Positions 24,261 through 32,389 of a stretch of DNA of 36,274 bases are shown piece after piece. Origin of the DNA: Cytophagaceae bacterium. GTDB taxonomy: Bacteria; Bacteroidota; Bacteroidia; Flavobacteriales; Flavobacteriaceae. Below the pieces are notes generated by a model that saw nothing but the letters and a program-made list of their open reading frames with translations, did not search any database and had not been told where the DNA came from. The stretch covers positions 1 to 36,274 of the forward strand of contig PAUP01000081.1 in the NCBI GenBank assembly GCA_002712765.1, written 5' to 3'. Position 1 is the stretch's first letter; each line of letters starts with the position of its first letter. The translations under genes were made by a program, and so were the position numbers.

Positions 24261-25298
24261 ATGAAAGCGATCTATTACAAGCATTTGCTCTATTTTAAAA
24301 GACCGAGTGGTACCTCAAGAGGTATCTTAAAAACTAAAGAAACCTGGTTTTTACAAATTGAAAGCAACGGCAAAAAGGGGATAGGCGAATGTGGTCTTTT
24401 AAGAGGGTTGAGTATAGATGACAGGCCAGATTATGAAGCCAGATTACAATGGACTTGTGATCATATTGATTTGGGGGTAGATGAGCTTTGGGATGCTTTG
24501 AAGGAGTTTCCCAGTATACAATTTGGGGTCGAAATGGCTTTTGCATCTCTTGCTAGTACCGATCCTTTTGAATTATATCCATCAGCATTTACACGTGGCC
24601 AAGCGCAAATCCCAATCAATGGTTTGGTTTGGATGGGAGATCAAGATTTTATGGCACAGCAAATCAAGGAAAAGCTAGAGGCAGGCTTTAACTGTATTAA
24701 AATGAAGATTGGGGCAATAGCAACTGCTAAAGAACTGGCGTTATTGGCGGGTATTCGCGAGCAGTGTGCAGCAGCCCAGATGACATTGCGCGTAGACGCA
24801 AATGGAGCTTTTAGCCCAGCCCAGGCTCTAAAAATTCTAGAGGCTCTGGCCAATCTGGAAATACACTCGATAGAACAGCCAATAGGTGTAAGGCAGTGGG
24901 ATGCTATGAAGAGATTATGCTCAGAAACGCCTACGCCAATTGCCTTAGATGAAGAGCTTATAGGTATCTTTGATAAAACACAAAAACGAGAACTGTTAGC
25001 CCGGGTACGCCCTCAGTATATTATTTTAAAACCAAGTTTTATAGGGGGCTTCAAAGGCAGTACAGAGTGGATAACTATAGCAGATGAGCTAGGGATTGGT
25101 TGGTGGGTGACCTCTGCCTTAGAGAGTAACATAGGTCTCAACGCAATAACACAATGGACCTATACTTTAGATGTTTCTATGCCACAAGGCTTGGGTACGG
25201 GTAGTTTATACACCAATAATTTTAAGAGCCCGCTACATATAGCCCAAGGTAAAATAGGCTATGACACAAACAAAGAATGGCAATTTAATTTTAAATAA
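24261..25298 (+). CDS. menC: o-Succinylbenzoate synthase
   Basis: The 345-residue enolase-superfamily enzyme dehydrates SHCHC to o-succinylbenzoate in menaquinone synthesis. Catalytic residues are in place: KMK (147-149), D179 (RVDANGAF), E205 (SIEQP), D230 (LDEEL) and K257 (ILKPSF). The family is hard to separate from dipeptide epimerases, but the men neighbours and length support MenC. The CPBP protease gene starts four bases after its stop. Confidence 0.93.
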   Translation: MKAIYYKHLLYFKRPSGTSRGILKTKETWFLQIESNGKKGIGECGLLRGLSIDDRPDYEARLQWTCDHIDLGVDELWDALKEFPSIQFGVEMAFASLASTDPFELYPSAFTRGQAQIPINGLVWMGDQDFMAQQIKEKLEAGFNCIKMKIGAIATAKELALLAGIREQCAAAQMTLRVDANGAFSPAQALKILEALANLEIHSIEQPIGVRQWDAMKRLCSETPTPIALDEELIGIFDKTQKRELLARVRPQYIILKPSFIGGFKGSTEWITIADELGIGWWVTSALESNIGLNAITQWTYTLDVSMPQGLGTGSLYTNNFKSPLHIAQGKIGYDTNKEWQFNFK

Positions 25299-25302
25299 CA
25301 TC

Positions 25303-26268
25303 ATGTATATAGCACAAGCATACAAATCATTACACGAGGCATGGAGATACATTGTAGGCGCTCTAGCCATATTTTTTATTGGTTGGCAGTTTATAGGGAT
25401 CTTACCCTTAACCCTAGCGTCATTTTTGAGAGTCAACAACCTCGAACAATGGATGGAAAGCGCTCAGACAACTTTTTCGGATCTATTTGAAGGCGAGAGT
25501 AACCTTTACCTCATTCTCATACTTTTTACCTTTATTGGAGGATTGATCGTATTGTTGCTGGTGGTAAAATACCTGCACAAACAATCTTTGACCCAGCTCA
25601 CAACAGCACGAGAGAAAGTAGATTGGAACCGCATTTTCTTTGCCTTTTTTAGCTGGGCGGCCTTTTCGATACTCACTACTGCCATCGCCTATTACAGTGC
25701 GCCTGAGATGTTTGAGTTCAATTTTAATCTCCTTCCGTTTCTGGGGTTATTGGCGATTTCTTTGCTATTGTTGCCTTTGCAAACAAGTTTTGAAGAGTAT
25801 TTCTTTAGAGGATACCTCATGCAAGGAATTGGTGTTATGGCTGGTAATAGGTGGGTACCACTGCTTATTACTTCAATTGGCTTTGGTTTACTTCATATTA
25901 TGAATCCAGAAATTGAAAAATTGGGATACGAGGTGATTTCGGTGTATATTGGTATGGGACTGTTTTTAGGTATTATTACCTTAATGGACGAAGGCTTAGA
26001 ATTGGCTTTAGGTTTTCATGCTGCTAACAATATGATTATTTCTCTACTGGTGACCGCAGACTGGACGGCCTTACAAACCAATTCGATTTTAATAGATCGT
26101 ACAGAGCCTAGTGCACTGGGTCAGATTTTACCCATCTTTATCATACTACCTATTTTGACATTTATTTACGCCCGTAAATACAAGTGGTCTAATTGGAAGG
26201 AAAAATTAACAGGAGAAGTTCGCCCTGTAGCTAGCGACTTATCCCATACGAGTAATCGTGACAATTGA
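25303..26268 (+). CDS. CPBP-family intramembrane protease
   Basis: The 321-residue membrane protein has about eight helices and the CPBP (CAAX protease/bacteriocin-processing) motifs: EEYFFRG (164-170), GFGLLHIMNPE (193-203, H198) and GFHAANN (237-243, H239). Such proteases cut within the membrane; bacterial members act in protein processing, immunity to own bacteriocins, or unknown roles. The ATG at 25303 fits better than one at 25261 inside menC. It is packed between menC (4 bases) and menE (49 bases), so a maintenance role for the men pathway or simple co-transcription are both open. Confidence 0.9.
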   Translation: MYIAQAYKSLHEAWRYIVGALAIFFIGWQFIGILPLTLASFLRVNNLEQWMESAQTTFSDLFEGESNLYLILILFTFIGGLIVLLLVVKYLHKQSLTQLTTAREKVDWNRIFFAFFSWAAFSILTTAIAYYSAPEMFEFNFNLLPFLGLLAISLLLLPLQTSFEEYFFRGYLMQGIGVMAGNRWVPLLITSIGFGLLHIMNPEIEKLGYEVISVYIGMGLFLGIITLMDEGLELALGFHAANNMIISLLVTADWTALQTNSILIDRTEPSALGQILPIFIILPILTFIYARKYKWSNWKEKLTGEVRPVASDLSHTSNRDN

Positions 26269-26308
26269 TTGATTTTGAGCTAACACTAATTTTACACAGT
26301 CTGTGTAA
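26265..26308 (+). promoter_or_regulatory. Promoter and inverted-repeat operator of menE
   Basis: TTG (26265-26267), 19 bases and TAATTTTA (26287-26294) give a plausible promoter. A perfect inverted repeat TTACACAG-T-CTGTGTAA (26292-26308) overlaps the end of the -7 box and the likely start point, ten bases before the menE ATG. Confidence 0.5.
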
Positions 26309-26317
26309 TTTACGCCT

Positions 26318-27421
26318 ATGGATATGGCAACAAAGCGTCTTGTAAAAATACATCCTAAGTTTAAACTAAACGGTAGTTCATATACCACAGAAACCTTGCG
26401 AGCGCAGGCTTATGAATTTATCAAGGAGGGAGAGCCTTATCAAGAAGCAGTAGGAAATTTTCTTTTGGACTGGTTAAACGATTCAAAATACATCCTCACC
26501 CATACTTCGGGATCGACAGGAGCACCAAAACCGATTAAGATTTTGAAACAACATATGTTTCATTCGGCATTAGCAACTGCAAAGTATTTTTCCTTACCCG
26601 AAAAAACGACCGCCTTACTCTGTTTGCCAGTGGGTTTTATCGCAGGTAAAATGATGATAGCTAGAGCCTTAGTGTTAGGTTGGCATTTGGATATGGCCAT
26701 ACCCAAATCCAACCCTTTGGACGCTGTTTTTAGACGGTATGATTTCTGTGCGATGACCCCTTTTCAACTCGATAATTCCTTAGGGCGTTTACATTTGATA
26801 AAAAAACTCATTGTAGGCGGAGGCGCAGTAAGTCCTGCTCTTTTGCAACGTCTTAAGGAAGTAGACACCAAAATTTATGAGACTTACGGTATGACAGAAA
26901 CCGTTACTCATATTGCTGTGAGAAGAATCAATTCTAAAAAAGAGAAACAGCAGCTTATCCCTTTTAAGACAATGCCTAAAGTGACCGTTTCTGTAGATGA
27001 GCGTTCCTGTTTGATTATTAAGGCCAAAGCAGTAAGCCGTGATCCTGTAATTACCAATGATGTGGTCGAGTTACTGAGTCATAAACGCTTTATATGGTTA
27101 GGAAGGATCGATAATGTTGTTAATAGTGGTGGGATTAAGCTCTTTCCCGAACAAATAGAAGAGAAGCTCGCTACCGTCATCGATGTTCCCTTTTTTGTAG
27201 GGGGTGTTCCCGATGAGCAGCTTGGACAGAAATTGGTACTTTTTGTAGAACATCGCCAGCCATATGCTTTCGCGAAAGCGGATATAGCTCAATTAGAATT
27301 GGACAAATATGAAATTCCAAAAGCGGTATACACATTAGCTTCCTTTGACCGGACCGACAATGGTAAGTTGCGACGAGGACAAACCATTAGAAGATTTTTA
27401 ATAGCTCAAAAAGCCCACTAG
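26318..27421 (+). CDS. menE: o-Succinylbenzoate-CoA ligase (short form)
   Basis: The 367-residue AMP-forming ligase activates o-succinylbenzoate to its CoA ester. Core motifs are THTSGSTGAPK (61-71, phosphate loop), TYGMTET (189-195), WLGRIDN (260-266) and the C-terminal lysine K350 (DNGKLRRG). It is about 80-100 residues shorter than E. coli MenE because the N-terminal subdomain is reduced, which is usual in Flavobacteriia. An exact copy of the 14-bp palindrome (27266-27279) is read as AFAKA (317-321) in the mobile C-terminal domain. Confidence 0.92.
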   Translation: MDMATKRLVKIHPKFKLNGSSYTTETLRAQAYEFIKEGEPYQEAVGNFLLDWLNDSKYILTHTSGSTGAPKPIKILKQHMFHSALATAKYFSLPEKTTALLCLPVGFIAGKMMIARALVLGWHLDMAIPKSNPLDAVFRRYDFCAMTPFQLDNSLGRLHLIKKLIVGGGAVSPALLQRLKEVDTKIYETYGMTETVTHIAVRRINSKKEKQQLIPFKTMPKVTVSVDERSCLIIKAKAVSRDPVITNDVVELLSHKRFIWLGRIDNVVNSGGIKLFPEQIEEKLATVIDVPFFVGGVPDEQLGQKLVLFVEHRQPYAFAKADIAQLELDKYEIPKAVYTLASFDRTDNGKLRRGQTIRRFLIAQKAH

Positions 27422-27463
27422 CTGTAGTTCCCTCAATCAAATCAATAGTTGACTCATTGGCTC

Positions 27464-27494
27464 TTGATAGGTGCTAGGGTAGTTCTTAGTTTTA
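27464..27494 (+). promoter_or_regulatory. Promoter of vWA-like gene
   Basis: TTG (27464-27466), 20 bases and TAGTTTTA (27487-27494) match the Bacteroidota pattern except for the last base; the ATG follows at 27518. Confidence 0.5.
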
Positions 27495-27517
27495 ATCAAA
27501 CTTTAAAATTAGAACCT

Positions 27518-28147
27518 ATGAGACCAGCCACACTATTTGCCATTGTAAGCCTATTTGTATTTACGAGCTACGCACAAGATAACAACCTGATTCACACCCA
27601 AGTACTCGGTTTGGATCAAATGATAAGTTATGCCGCAGACAGACCTTTGTTAGACAGTGAACAACAACTTTTGTTTTTATTTGAAACCCCATCTAATACT
27701 GTGTCTCGAGACGCATTCTTTTATATGGAGCAGAGCCTTTTGTTGATGTTAAAACGATTAAAACCTACCGATCAAATTGGCATCGCGACCTATGGTCACC
27801 ATAACCGTATTGTACTTGAGTTTACAGAGGTGGCTCAACTCAATGACGTGCCAAAACTGTTACGACAAATTGAAAATAGCAAAATGTCGTCTGGTGAAGA
27901 CGGAATAGAGATGGCCTATCAATATGCAGAGCGCAATAGAGGCCATCAAGGTGATCATCTTGTGCTGATGATTAGAGATAATGTATCTCAGAAATCATCT
28001 CAGCTCGCTACTAGAGCGACCAATACCCGCGCGAATGTCCAAGAAGCAGCCACATCGGCCACAGATTCTAAAGGAAAAATAGGGGGCGCAATTGCTTTAA
28101 CTGCATTGAGTATTTTGCCAGAAATTTTACAAGTGATAAAAAATTAA
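27518..28147 (+). CDS. Secreted vWA-like protein with degenerate MIDAS
   Basis: The 209-residue protein has a signal peptide (1-20, TSYAQ) and a von Willebrand A-like fold: a central strand LLFLFETPSNT (51-61), a helix LLLMLKRLKPTDQIGIATYG, SSGEDGIEMAYQYAE (124-138) and the strand HLVLMIRDN (147-155). The metal site is altered: the DxSxS motif reads ETPSN (56-60), so metal binding is doubtful. The C-terminal 45 residues are Thr/Ala-rich and end in a hydrophobic helix. The start is set by the signal peptide. A second, intact vWA protein is encoded nearby (30096-32306). Confidence 0.75.
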   Translation: MRPATLFAIVSLFVFTSYAQDNNLIHTQVLGLDQMISYAADRPLLDSEQQLLFLFETPSNTVSRDAFFYMEQSLLLMLKRLKPTDQIGIATYGHHNRIVLEFTEVAQLNDVPKLLRQIENSKMSSGEDGIEMAYQYAERNRGHQGDHLVLMIRDNVSQKSSQLATRATNTRANVQEAATSATDSKGKIGGAIALTALSILPEILQVIKN

Positions 28148-28204
28148 GTAATTCGGCACCCTATTTGATTAGTAACTGCCATGAAAAATGATGATATTTG
28201 CTCT

Positions 28205-28687
28205 ATGAAACAGATAAGATTTTTGTTAACGCTCTTAGGAGTAGGACTATTACTGGTTACAACTACCACAGCAGCAGCTCAGAATTTAGGGTCAATTCAG
28301 CGCGGTCAACGCGGTTATACTCCACCTCCTAGAGCCATTGAGGCAGGAGAACCTGAAAAACCTGACACCAATTTAATGGCTCAGGAAAAGGCGGCTATTT
28401 ATGCAGAAGCATTACAAATTGACGCTTTTAAAAAAGAAGTATTACGCAGTTATTTGGAAGATTACTACAAAGAGAAAATAGCCGTTTCTTATAATCCTGA
28501 ACTTAAATATGATGAGAAGCAGCCACTTTTAAATGCTGCTAGTAAGAAATATGAAGCTAGGCTCGCCGAGGTATTTGATAAAGATCAGATCAATCAACTC
28601 TTGGCTTATGAAGAAATAGGCGTTGGTGGTGATAAAAAAGAGCGTAAAAAGAAGAAAAGAAAAAAGCGAAAAAAGACTAAGAATTAA
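28205..28687 (+). CDS. Secreted protein with lysine-rich tail
   Basis: The 160-residue protein has a signal peptide (about 1-26, ending TTAAAQ), a helical middle with many charged residues, and a tail (about 142-160) made almost only of Lys and Arg. No family is recognised; the middle part vaguely resembles small Bacteroidota periplasmic helical proteins. The tail could bind membrane phospholipids, LPS or nucleic acid. The start at 28205 is preferred over 28181 because it begins the signal peptide. It lies 57 bases after the vWA-like gene and is followed by a terminator. Confidence 0.7.
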   Translation: MKQIRFLLTLLGVGLLLVTTTTAAAQNLGSIQRGQRGYTPPPRAIEAGEPEKPDTNLMAQEKAAIYAEALQIDAFKKEVLRSYLEDYYKEKIAVSYNPELKYDEKQPLLNAASKKYEARLAEVFDKDQINQLLAYEEIGVGGDKKERKKKKRKKRKKTKN

Positions 28688-28701
28688 TTATTCTTAACAA
28701 G

Positions 28702-28733
28702 AAAAGGCATCTGTAACGGATGCCTTTTTTATT
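28702..28733 (+). terminator. Terminator after lysine-tailed gene
   Basis: AAAAGGCATC (28702-28711) pairs with GATGCC plus T-run (28719-28730) around a short loop, with more T after it. Confidence 0.88.
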
Positions 28734-28770
28734 TTATCCGTATTTTTAAGTGTAACCTAATTTTTATTTG

Positions 28771-30084
28771 ATGCAGAAATTTATCGTATTACTTTTATTA
28801 AGTGTTTTTAGCTTTTCACAGGCACAGATACTCTCTGAAAGAGAGCGAGCTACCGTTGTAGACGACATCCTTGCCGACCGGTTCAACAATTTGTTGCCAT
28901 CTTTGCTGGAACGAGCCGATATAGATATGTGGGTATTTATATCTCGAGAGTATAATGAAGATCCTGTACTCAAGACCATGTTGCCATCGACATGGCTCAA
29001 TGCCCGCCGCCGTACCATACTCGTTTTTTATCGCAATCCAGAAACCGATGTCTTCGAAAAAAAGGCAATTGCTCGATATAATGTGGGAGCCAATATAGAT
29101 TCGGCTTGGAATAAGGAAGAACAACCCGACCAATGGCAGGCACTTATAGAATTAATATCGAGGTATAATCCTGACAAAATTGGTGTGAATTACTCCAAAG
29201 ATTACGGTATAGCAGATGGTCTGGTACATACCGATTATCAAGAATTTTTGGAGGTATTGCCCGAAACCTATAAACAACGATTGGTCTCTGCTCAACCATT
29301 GGCTGTTTCTTGGATTGAGACGAGAACACAAAAAGAAATGGAATATTTTCGCAATCTAGTTCAGATCACTCATGATATCATCGCAGATGCTTTTAGTCGT
29401 AAAGTCATTACTCCAGGAGTGACTACTACAGATGATGTTGTGTGGTACCTCAGACAACGTGTTACCGATATGGGATTGGAAACATGGTTTCACCCAACAG
29501 TAGACATACAACGCACAGATGAAAAACTAGAGAGCCATATCGTTTCGTTTTCAAATAGACCCGAAGGAAAGGTTATCCAGAAAGGCGATTTATTACATTG
29601 CGATTTTGGTATTACCTATCTAAGACTTAACACCGATTGCCAGCAACACGCTTATGTTCTCAAAGATGGAGAGCGCGAGCCACCTCAGTTTTTACAAACT
29701 GCTTTTAAGGCAGGTAACCGCATACAAGATATTTTGACCAGTAATTTTAAAACGGGTAGGACAGGGAATCAAATCTTGCTTGCTTCCTTAAAACAAGGAA
29801 AAGATGAACGGTATTTACCTTCTATTTATACACATCCATTAGGTTTATATGGCCATTCTGCTGGCCCTACTATTGGGATGTGGGATTCTCAAGGCGGTGT
29901 GCCTGGTACAGGAGATTATCCACTCTATGAAAATACGGTCTACGCCATCGAATTAAACACCACTGTACATCTCGATCAGTGGAATAAAGATATTCGAATC
30001 ATGCTTGAAGAGGCAGGCTATTGGGGACCAGATGGATTTGAATATGTCAATGAGCGGCAAGAAAAACTTATAGTTATTGATTAA
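28771..30084 (+). CDS. Exported M24-family metallopeptidase (Xaa-Pro peptidase-like)
   Basis: The 437-residue protein has a signal peptide (1-18, SQAQ), an N-terminal creatinase-like domain (about 20-185) and an M24 pita-bread domain. All five metal ligands are present: D278 (HCDFG), D289 (LNTDCQ), H361 (YGHSAGP), E394 (YAIELN) and E413 or E414 (MLEEAGY). It probably removes N-terminal residues next to proline from peptides in the periplasm or at the surface. The ATG at 28771 is chosen over the TTG just before it. It ends 11 bases before the vWA-plug gene, so the two are likely co-transcribed. Confidence 0.9.
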   Translation: MQKFIVLLLLSVFSFSQAQILSERERATVVDDILADRFNNLLPSLLERADIDMWVFISREYNEDPVLKTMLPSTWLNARRRTILVFYRNPETDVFEKKAIARYNVGANIDSAWNKEEQPDQWQALIELISRYNPDKIGVNYSKDYGIADGLVHTDYQEFLEVLPETYKQRLVSAQPLAVSWIETRTQKEMEYFRNLVQITHDIIADAFSRKVITPGVTTTDDVVWYLRQRVTDMGLETWFHPTVDIQRTDEKLESHIVSFSNRPEGKVIQKGDLLHCDFGITYLRLNTDCQQHAYVLKDGEREPPQFLQTAFKAGNRIQDILTSNFKTGRTGNQILLASLKQGKDERYLPSIYTHPLGLYGHSAGPTIGMWDSQGGVPGTGDYPLYENTVYAIELNTTVHLDQWNKDIRIMLEEAGYWGPDGFEYVNERQEKLIVID

Positions 30085-30095
30085 AATCACAAAAA

Positions 30096-32306
30096 ATGAG
30101 AATGATCATCAAGGTATTATTCTATATAGCAGCGATGCTTCCATGGGCAAATACTAGTCCTGTACAAGCTCAGTCAGAAGTAATTGATGTTGCCTTATAC
30201 TTGGATGCTTCCTATAGTATGGAAGGGCGAAATATGGCCGTAGAAATGGAGTATCTCGAACAATTCTTTGGGACAAACCAGCAGGCCCAAGTAGAGCTGG
30301 TTACCTTTAGTAATGCTATCTTAGAGCGTAAATCATTTGTAGTTAAAGATGGTGATTGGTCTGATATCGCTGCTACCCTAATTACAACCTCCTATGATGG
30401 TGCTACTGCCTTTGATATACTCGATTTCTCAAAAAAAACCGATTATTACTTGCTCTTGACAGATGGCAATAGTGTTTATAATGATTTTCCCAAAACAGCA
30501 AGTGCTCCTGTCATTATATTAAACTCAATAGCTGTTAAAGATGCACTGGCGATGAAATTACTGGCTGCCGAAACTGGAGGGAGCTACAATATGCTCAAAA
30601 GCATCTCAAAATCTAAAGGCGCACAGAAAACCGTTGTAAGAGGTCGAGTAACGACCCAAGAAGACGGCGAGATTGTCTATCTTGAAGGAGCCAGAGTACA
30701 ACTACAAGGAAGTGGGCAATCAATCACAACGGCTAAGGATGGCACTTTTAGTATTGCTGCTTTACCAGGCGATGTAATTGTTGTTACTCACTTAGGTAAA
30801 AAACCGACTCAAAAAAGAGTGGTAAGAGGTAAGCCAATTAATGTTTTTCTGCCATTTGATGGTGATGCGCTAGATGAGGTTGTATTAACAGCCAAAGCCG
30901 AACCAGAAGATGAACAGATATACATCGGCAATGAAAAAAAGTCTAAGAAAAAAATCACCTATGCTGTACAATCTATAGGAGAGGAAGACATTTCTCCTAT
31001 TGATGTTGATGTCAAACAAACGGTTAAAGGTCAATTTTCAAATTTAGAAATTGCCAATGATGCAGCTACCAAACGTGTTGATCTCACACAATTTTTGGGA
31101 AGACATAAAAATATGACCATTTTGGGAGATCAATATGGACTAGTGGTCATAGATGGTGTCGCTACAGCCAAAGCAAGTTCGGCATCGGGCACAGAAACCT
31201 TTGCATCTACGCTTAACATTGACCCAAATAATATTGCCGACATCACTTACCTCAAAGGGCTCACCGCGACCAATCGTTATGGTTCTTTAGGAAAAAATGG
31301 AGTTATCTTAATTACGACTAAGGCGTATGCCACTAGAGGTACCAAAGATTTGAGTACAAAGCAAACACTAGGCACAACTTCTTTTTACAATAAGGAGTCG
31401 GTTGAACTGGACGCCTTACCAGATGTTGCCTATATCAACGAGATTAAAGTGGCTCAGGATATCGACACGGCTTATGAAAATTATCTCTTACAACGTGATT
31501 TTTATGGAGATGAGGTCGCTTTTTACATAGATGTAGCAACCTACTTTAAAGGTTGGGGAGATCAATTGATGATTACTCGAATTTTGTCAAACGTTGTAGA
31601 AAATTTTATCGATCAACCCGAAGCGCTTCATACAGCAGCTTTTAAATACCAAGAGTTGGGTAATCCATTACAAGCCATACAAACGTTGAGATTACTCACT
31701 AACAACTTCCCTAATTATTTACAAGCCACACGTGACTTGGCCTTATTACAGGCCGATATGGGAGCCATAGAAGAAGCCAAAGATCAATATTTAAACCTCA
31801 TTGCAGACTGCCAGCAGCTAGGGCCTTTTGCCAGTTCGTTTGTAGACTCGGTGACAAAGGAGTTTAGGAATTTTGTCTCAAAAAATAAGGCTGCCTTAGA
31901 TTTAAGCGACATCCCACCACAGTACACCAAAACACCAGAGCAATTAACAAGACGTATTGTGGTGAGTTGGAATGATCCTCAGGCATTATTTGACCTCCAG
32001 ATTGTCAACCCGCAAAATCGTTTTTTCACCTGGAATCATACCCTAAGGGATGCTGGGCCTCGTTTGTTACAAGAACAAAAACACGGGTTTAAGATGGAAG
32101 AATTTTTCTTAACCTCTGGAGATGTAGGTACTTGGAAGTTTAACGTTATTAATTATGGTTTTTCTTCAAATGACAAAGGACAACCTATTTACCTGAGATT
32201 GACTGTTTATGAGAATTATGGCACCGCTGCCGAATCAAAGACCGTTAGTATTGTACGGCTTTCTGAAATCGATAAAGCTTTTACAGTACTAAATGTAACT
32301 ATCTGA
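30096..32306 (+). CDS. vWA / CarboxypepD-like / TonB-plug / TPR / DUF2135-like fusion protein
   Basis: The 736-residue exported protein has, in order: a signal peptide (1-26); a vWA domain (about 29-168) with an intact MIDAS DASYS (37-41) and LLTDGNS (121-127); a carboxypeptidase-regulatory-like sandwich (about 180-255, REGR-type VRGRVTTQEDG, GTFSIAALPGD); a TonB-receptor plug-like region (about 288-412) with GLVVIDGVA, PNNIADITYLKG and NGVILITTK; helical TPR-like repeats (about 500-590); and a C-terminal DUF2135-like domain (about 615-735, VVSWNDP, GTWKFNVINYG). No outer-membrane barrel follows the plug. It likely works in the periplasm or at the inner face of the outer membrane. It is 11 bases after the M24 gene and 83 bases before the patatin gene. 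Confidence 0.8.
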   Translation: MRMIIKVLFYIAAMLPWANTSPVQAQSEVIDVALYLDASYSMEGRNMAVEMEYLEQFFGTNQQAQVELVTFSNAILERKSFVVKDGDWSDIAATLITTSYDGATAFDILDFSKKTDYYLLLTDGNSVYNDFPKTASAPVIILNSIAVKDALAMKLLAAETGGSYNMLKSISKSKGAQKTVVRGRVTTQEDGEIVYLEGARVQLQGSGQSITTAKDGTFSIAALPGDVIVVTHLGKKPTQKRVVRGKPINVFLPFDGDALDEVVLTAKAEPEDEQIYIGNEKKSKKKITYAVQSIGEEDISPIDVDVKQTVKGQFSNLEIANDAATKRVDLTQFLGRHKNMTILGDQYGLVVIDGVATAKASSASGTETFASTLNIDPNNIADITYLKGLTATNRYGSLGKNGVILITTKAYATRGTKDLSTKQTLGTTSFYNKESVELDALPDVAYINEIKVAQDIDTAYENYLLQRDFYGDEVAFYIDVATYFKGWGDQLMITRILSNVVENFIDQPEALHTAAFKYQELGNPLQAIQTLRLLTNNFPNYLQATRDLALLQADMGAIEEAKDQYLNLIADCQQLGPFASSFVDSVTKEFRNFVSKNKAALDLSDIPPQYTKTPEQLTRRIVVSWNDPQALFDLQIVNPQNRFFTWNHTLRDAGPRLLQEQKHGFKMEEFFLTSGDVGTWKFNVINYGFSSNDKGQPIYLRLTVYENYGTAAESKTVSIVRLSEIDKAFTVLNVTI

Positions 32307-32335
32307 TTATAAATTTATTGATAGCTTGTTTCATA

Positions 32336-32343
32336 TAATTTTG
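32336..32343 (+). promoter_or_regulatory. -7 element of patatin gene
   Basis: TAATTTTG matches TAnnTTTG exactly, 46 bases before the ATG at 32390. The nearest TTG (32318-32320) is 15 bases away, shorter than usual. Confidence 0.4.
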
Positions 32344-32389
32344 TACTTTTCAATATTGCCCCTGAGTAGATTGAAAAACCAAAAATGAT

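Noticed and set aside
28768-28773. TTG start one codon before ATG for the M24 peptidase
   Set aside because: The ATG at 28771 directly begins the signal peptide and is the more usual start.
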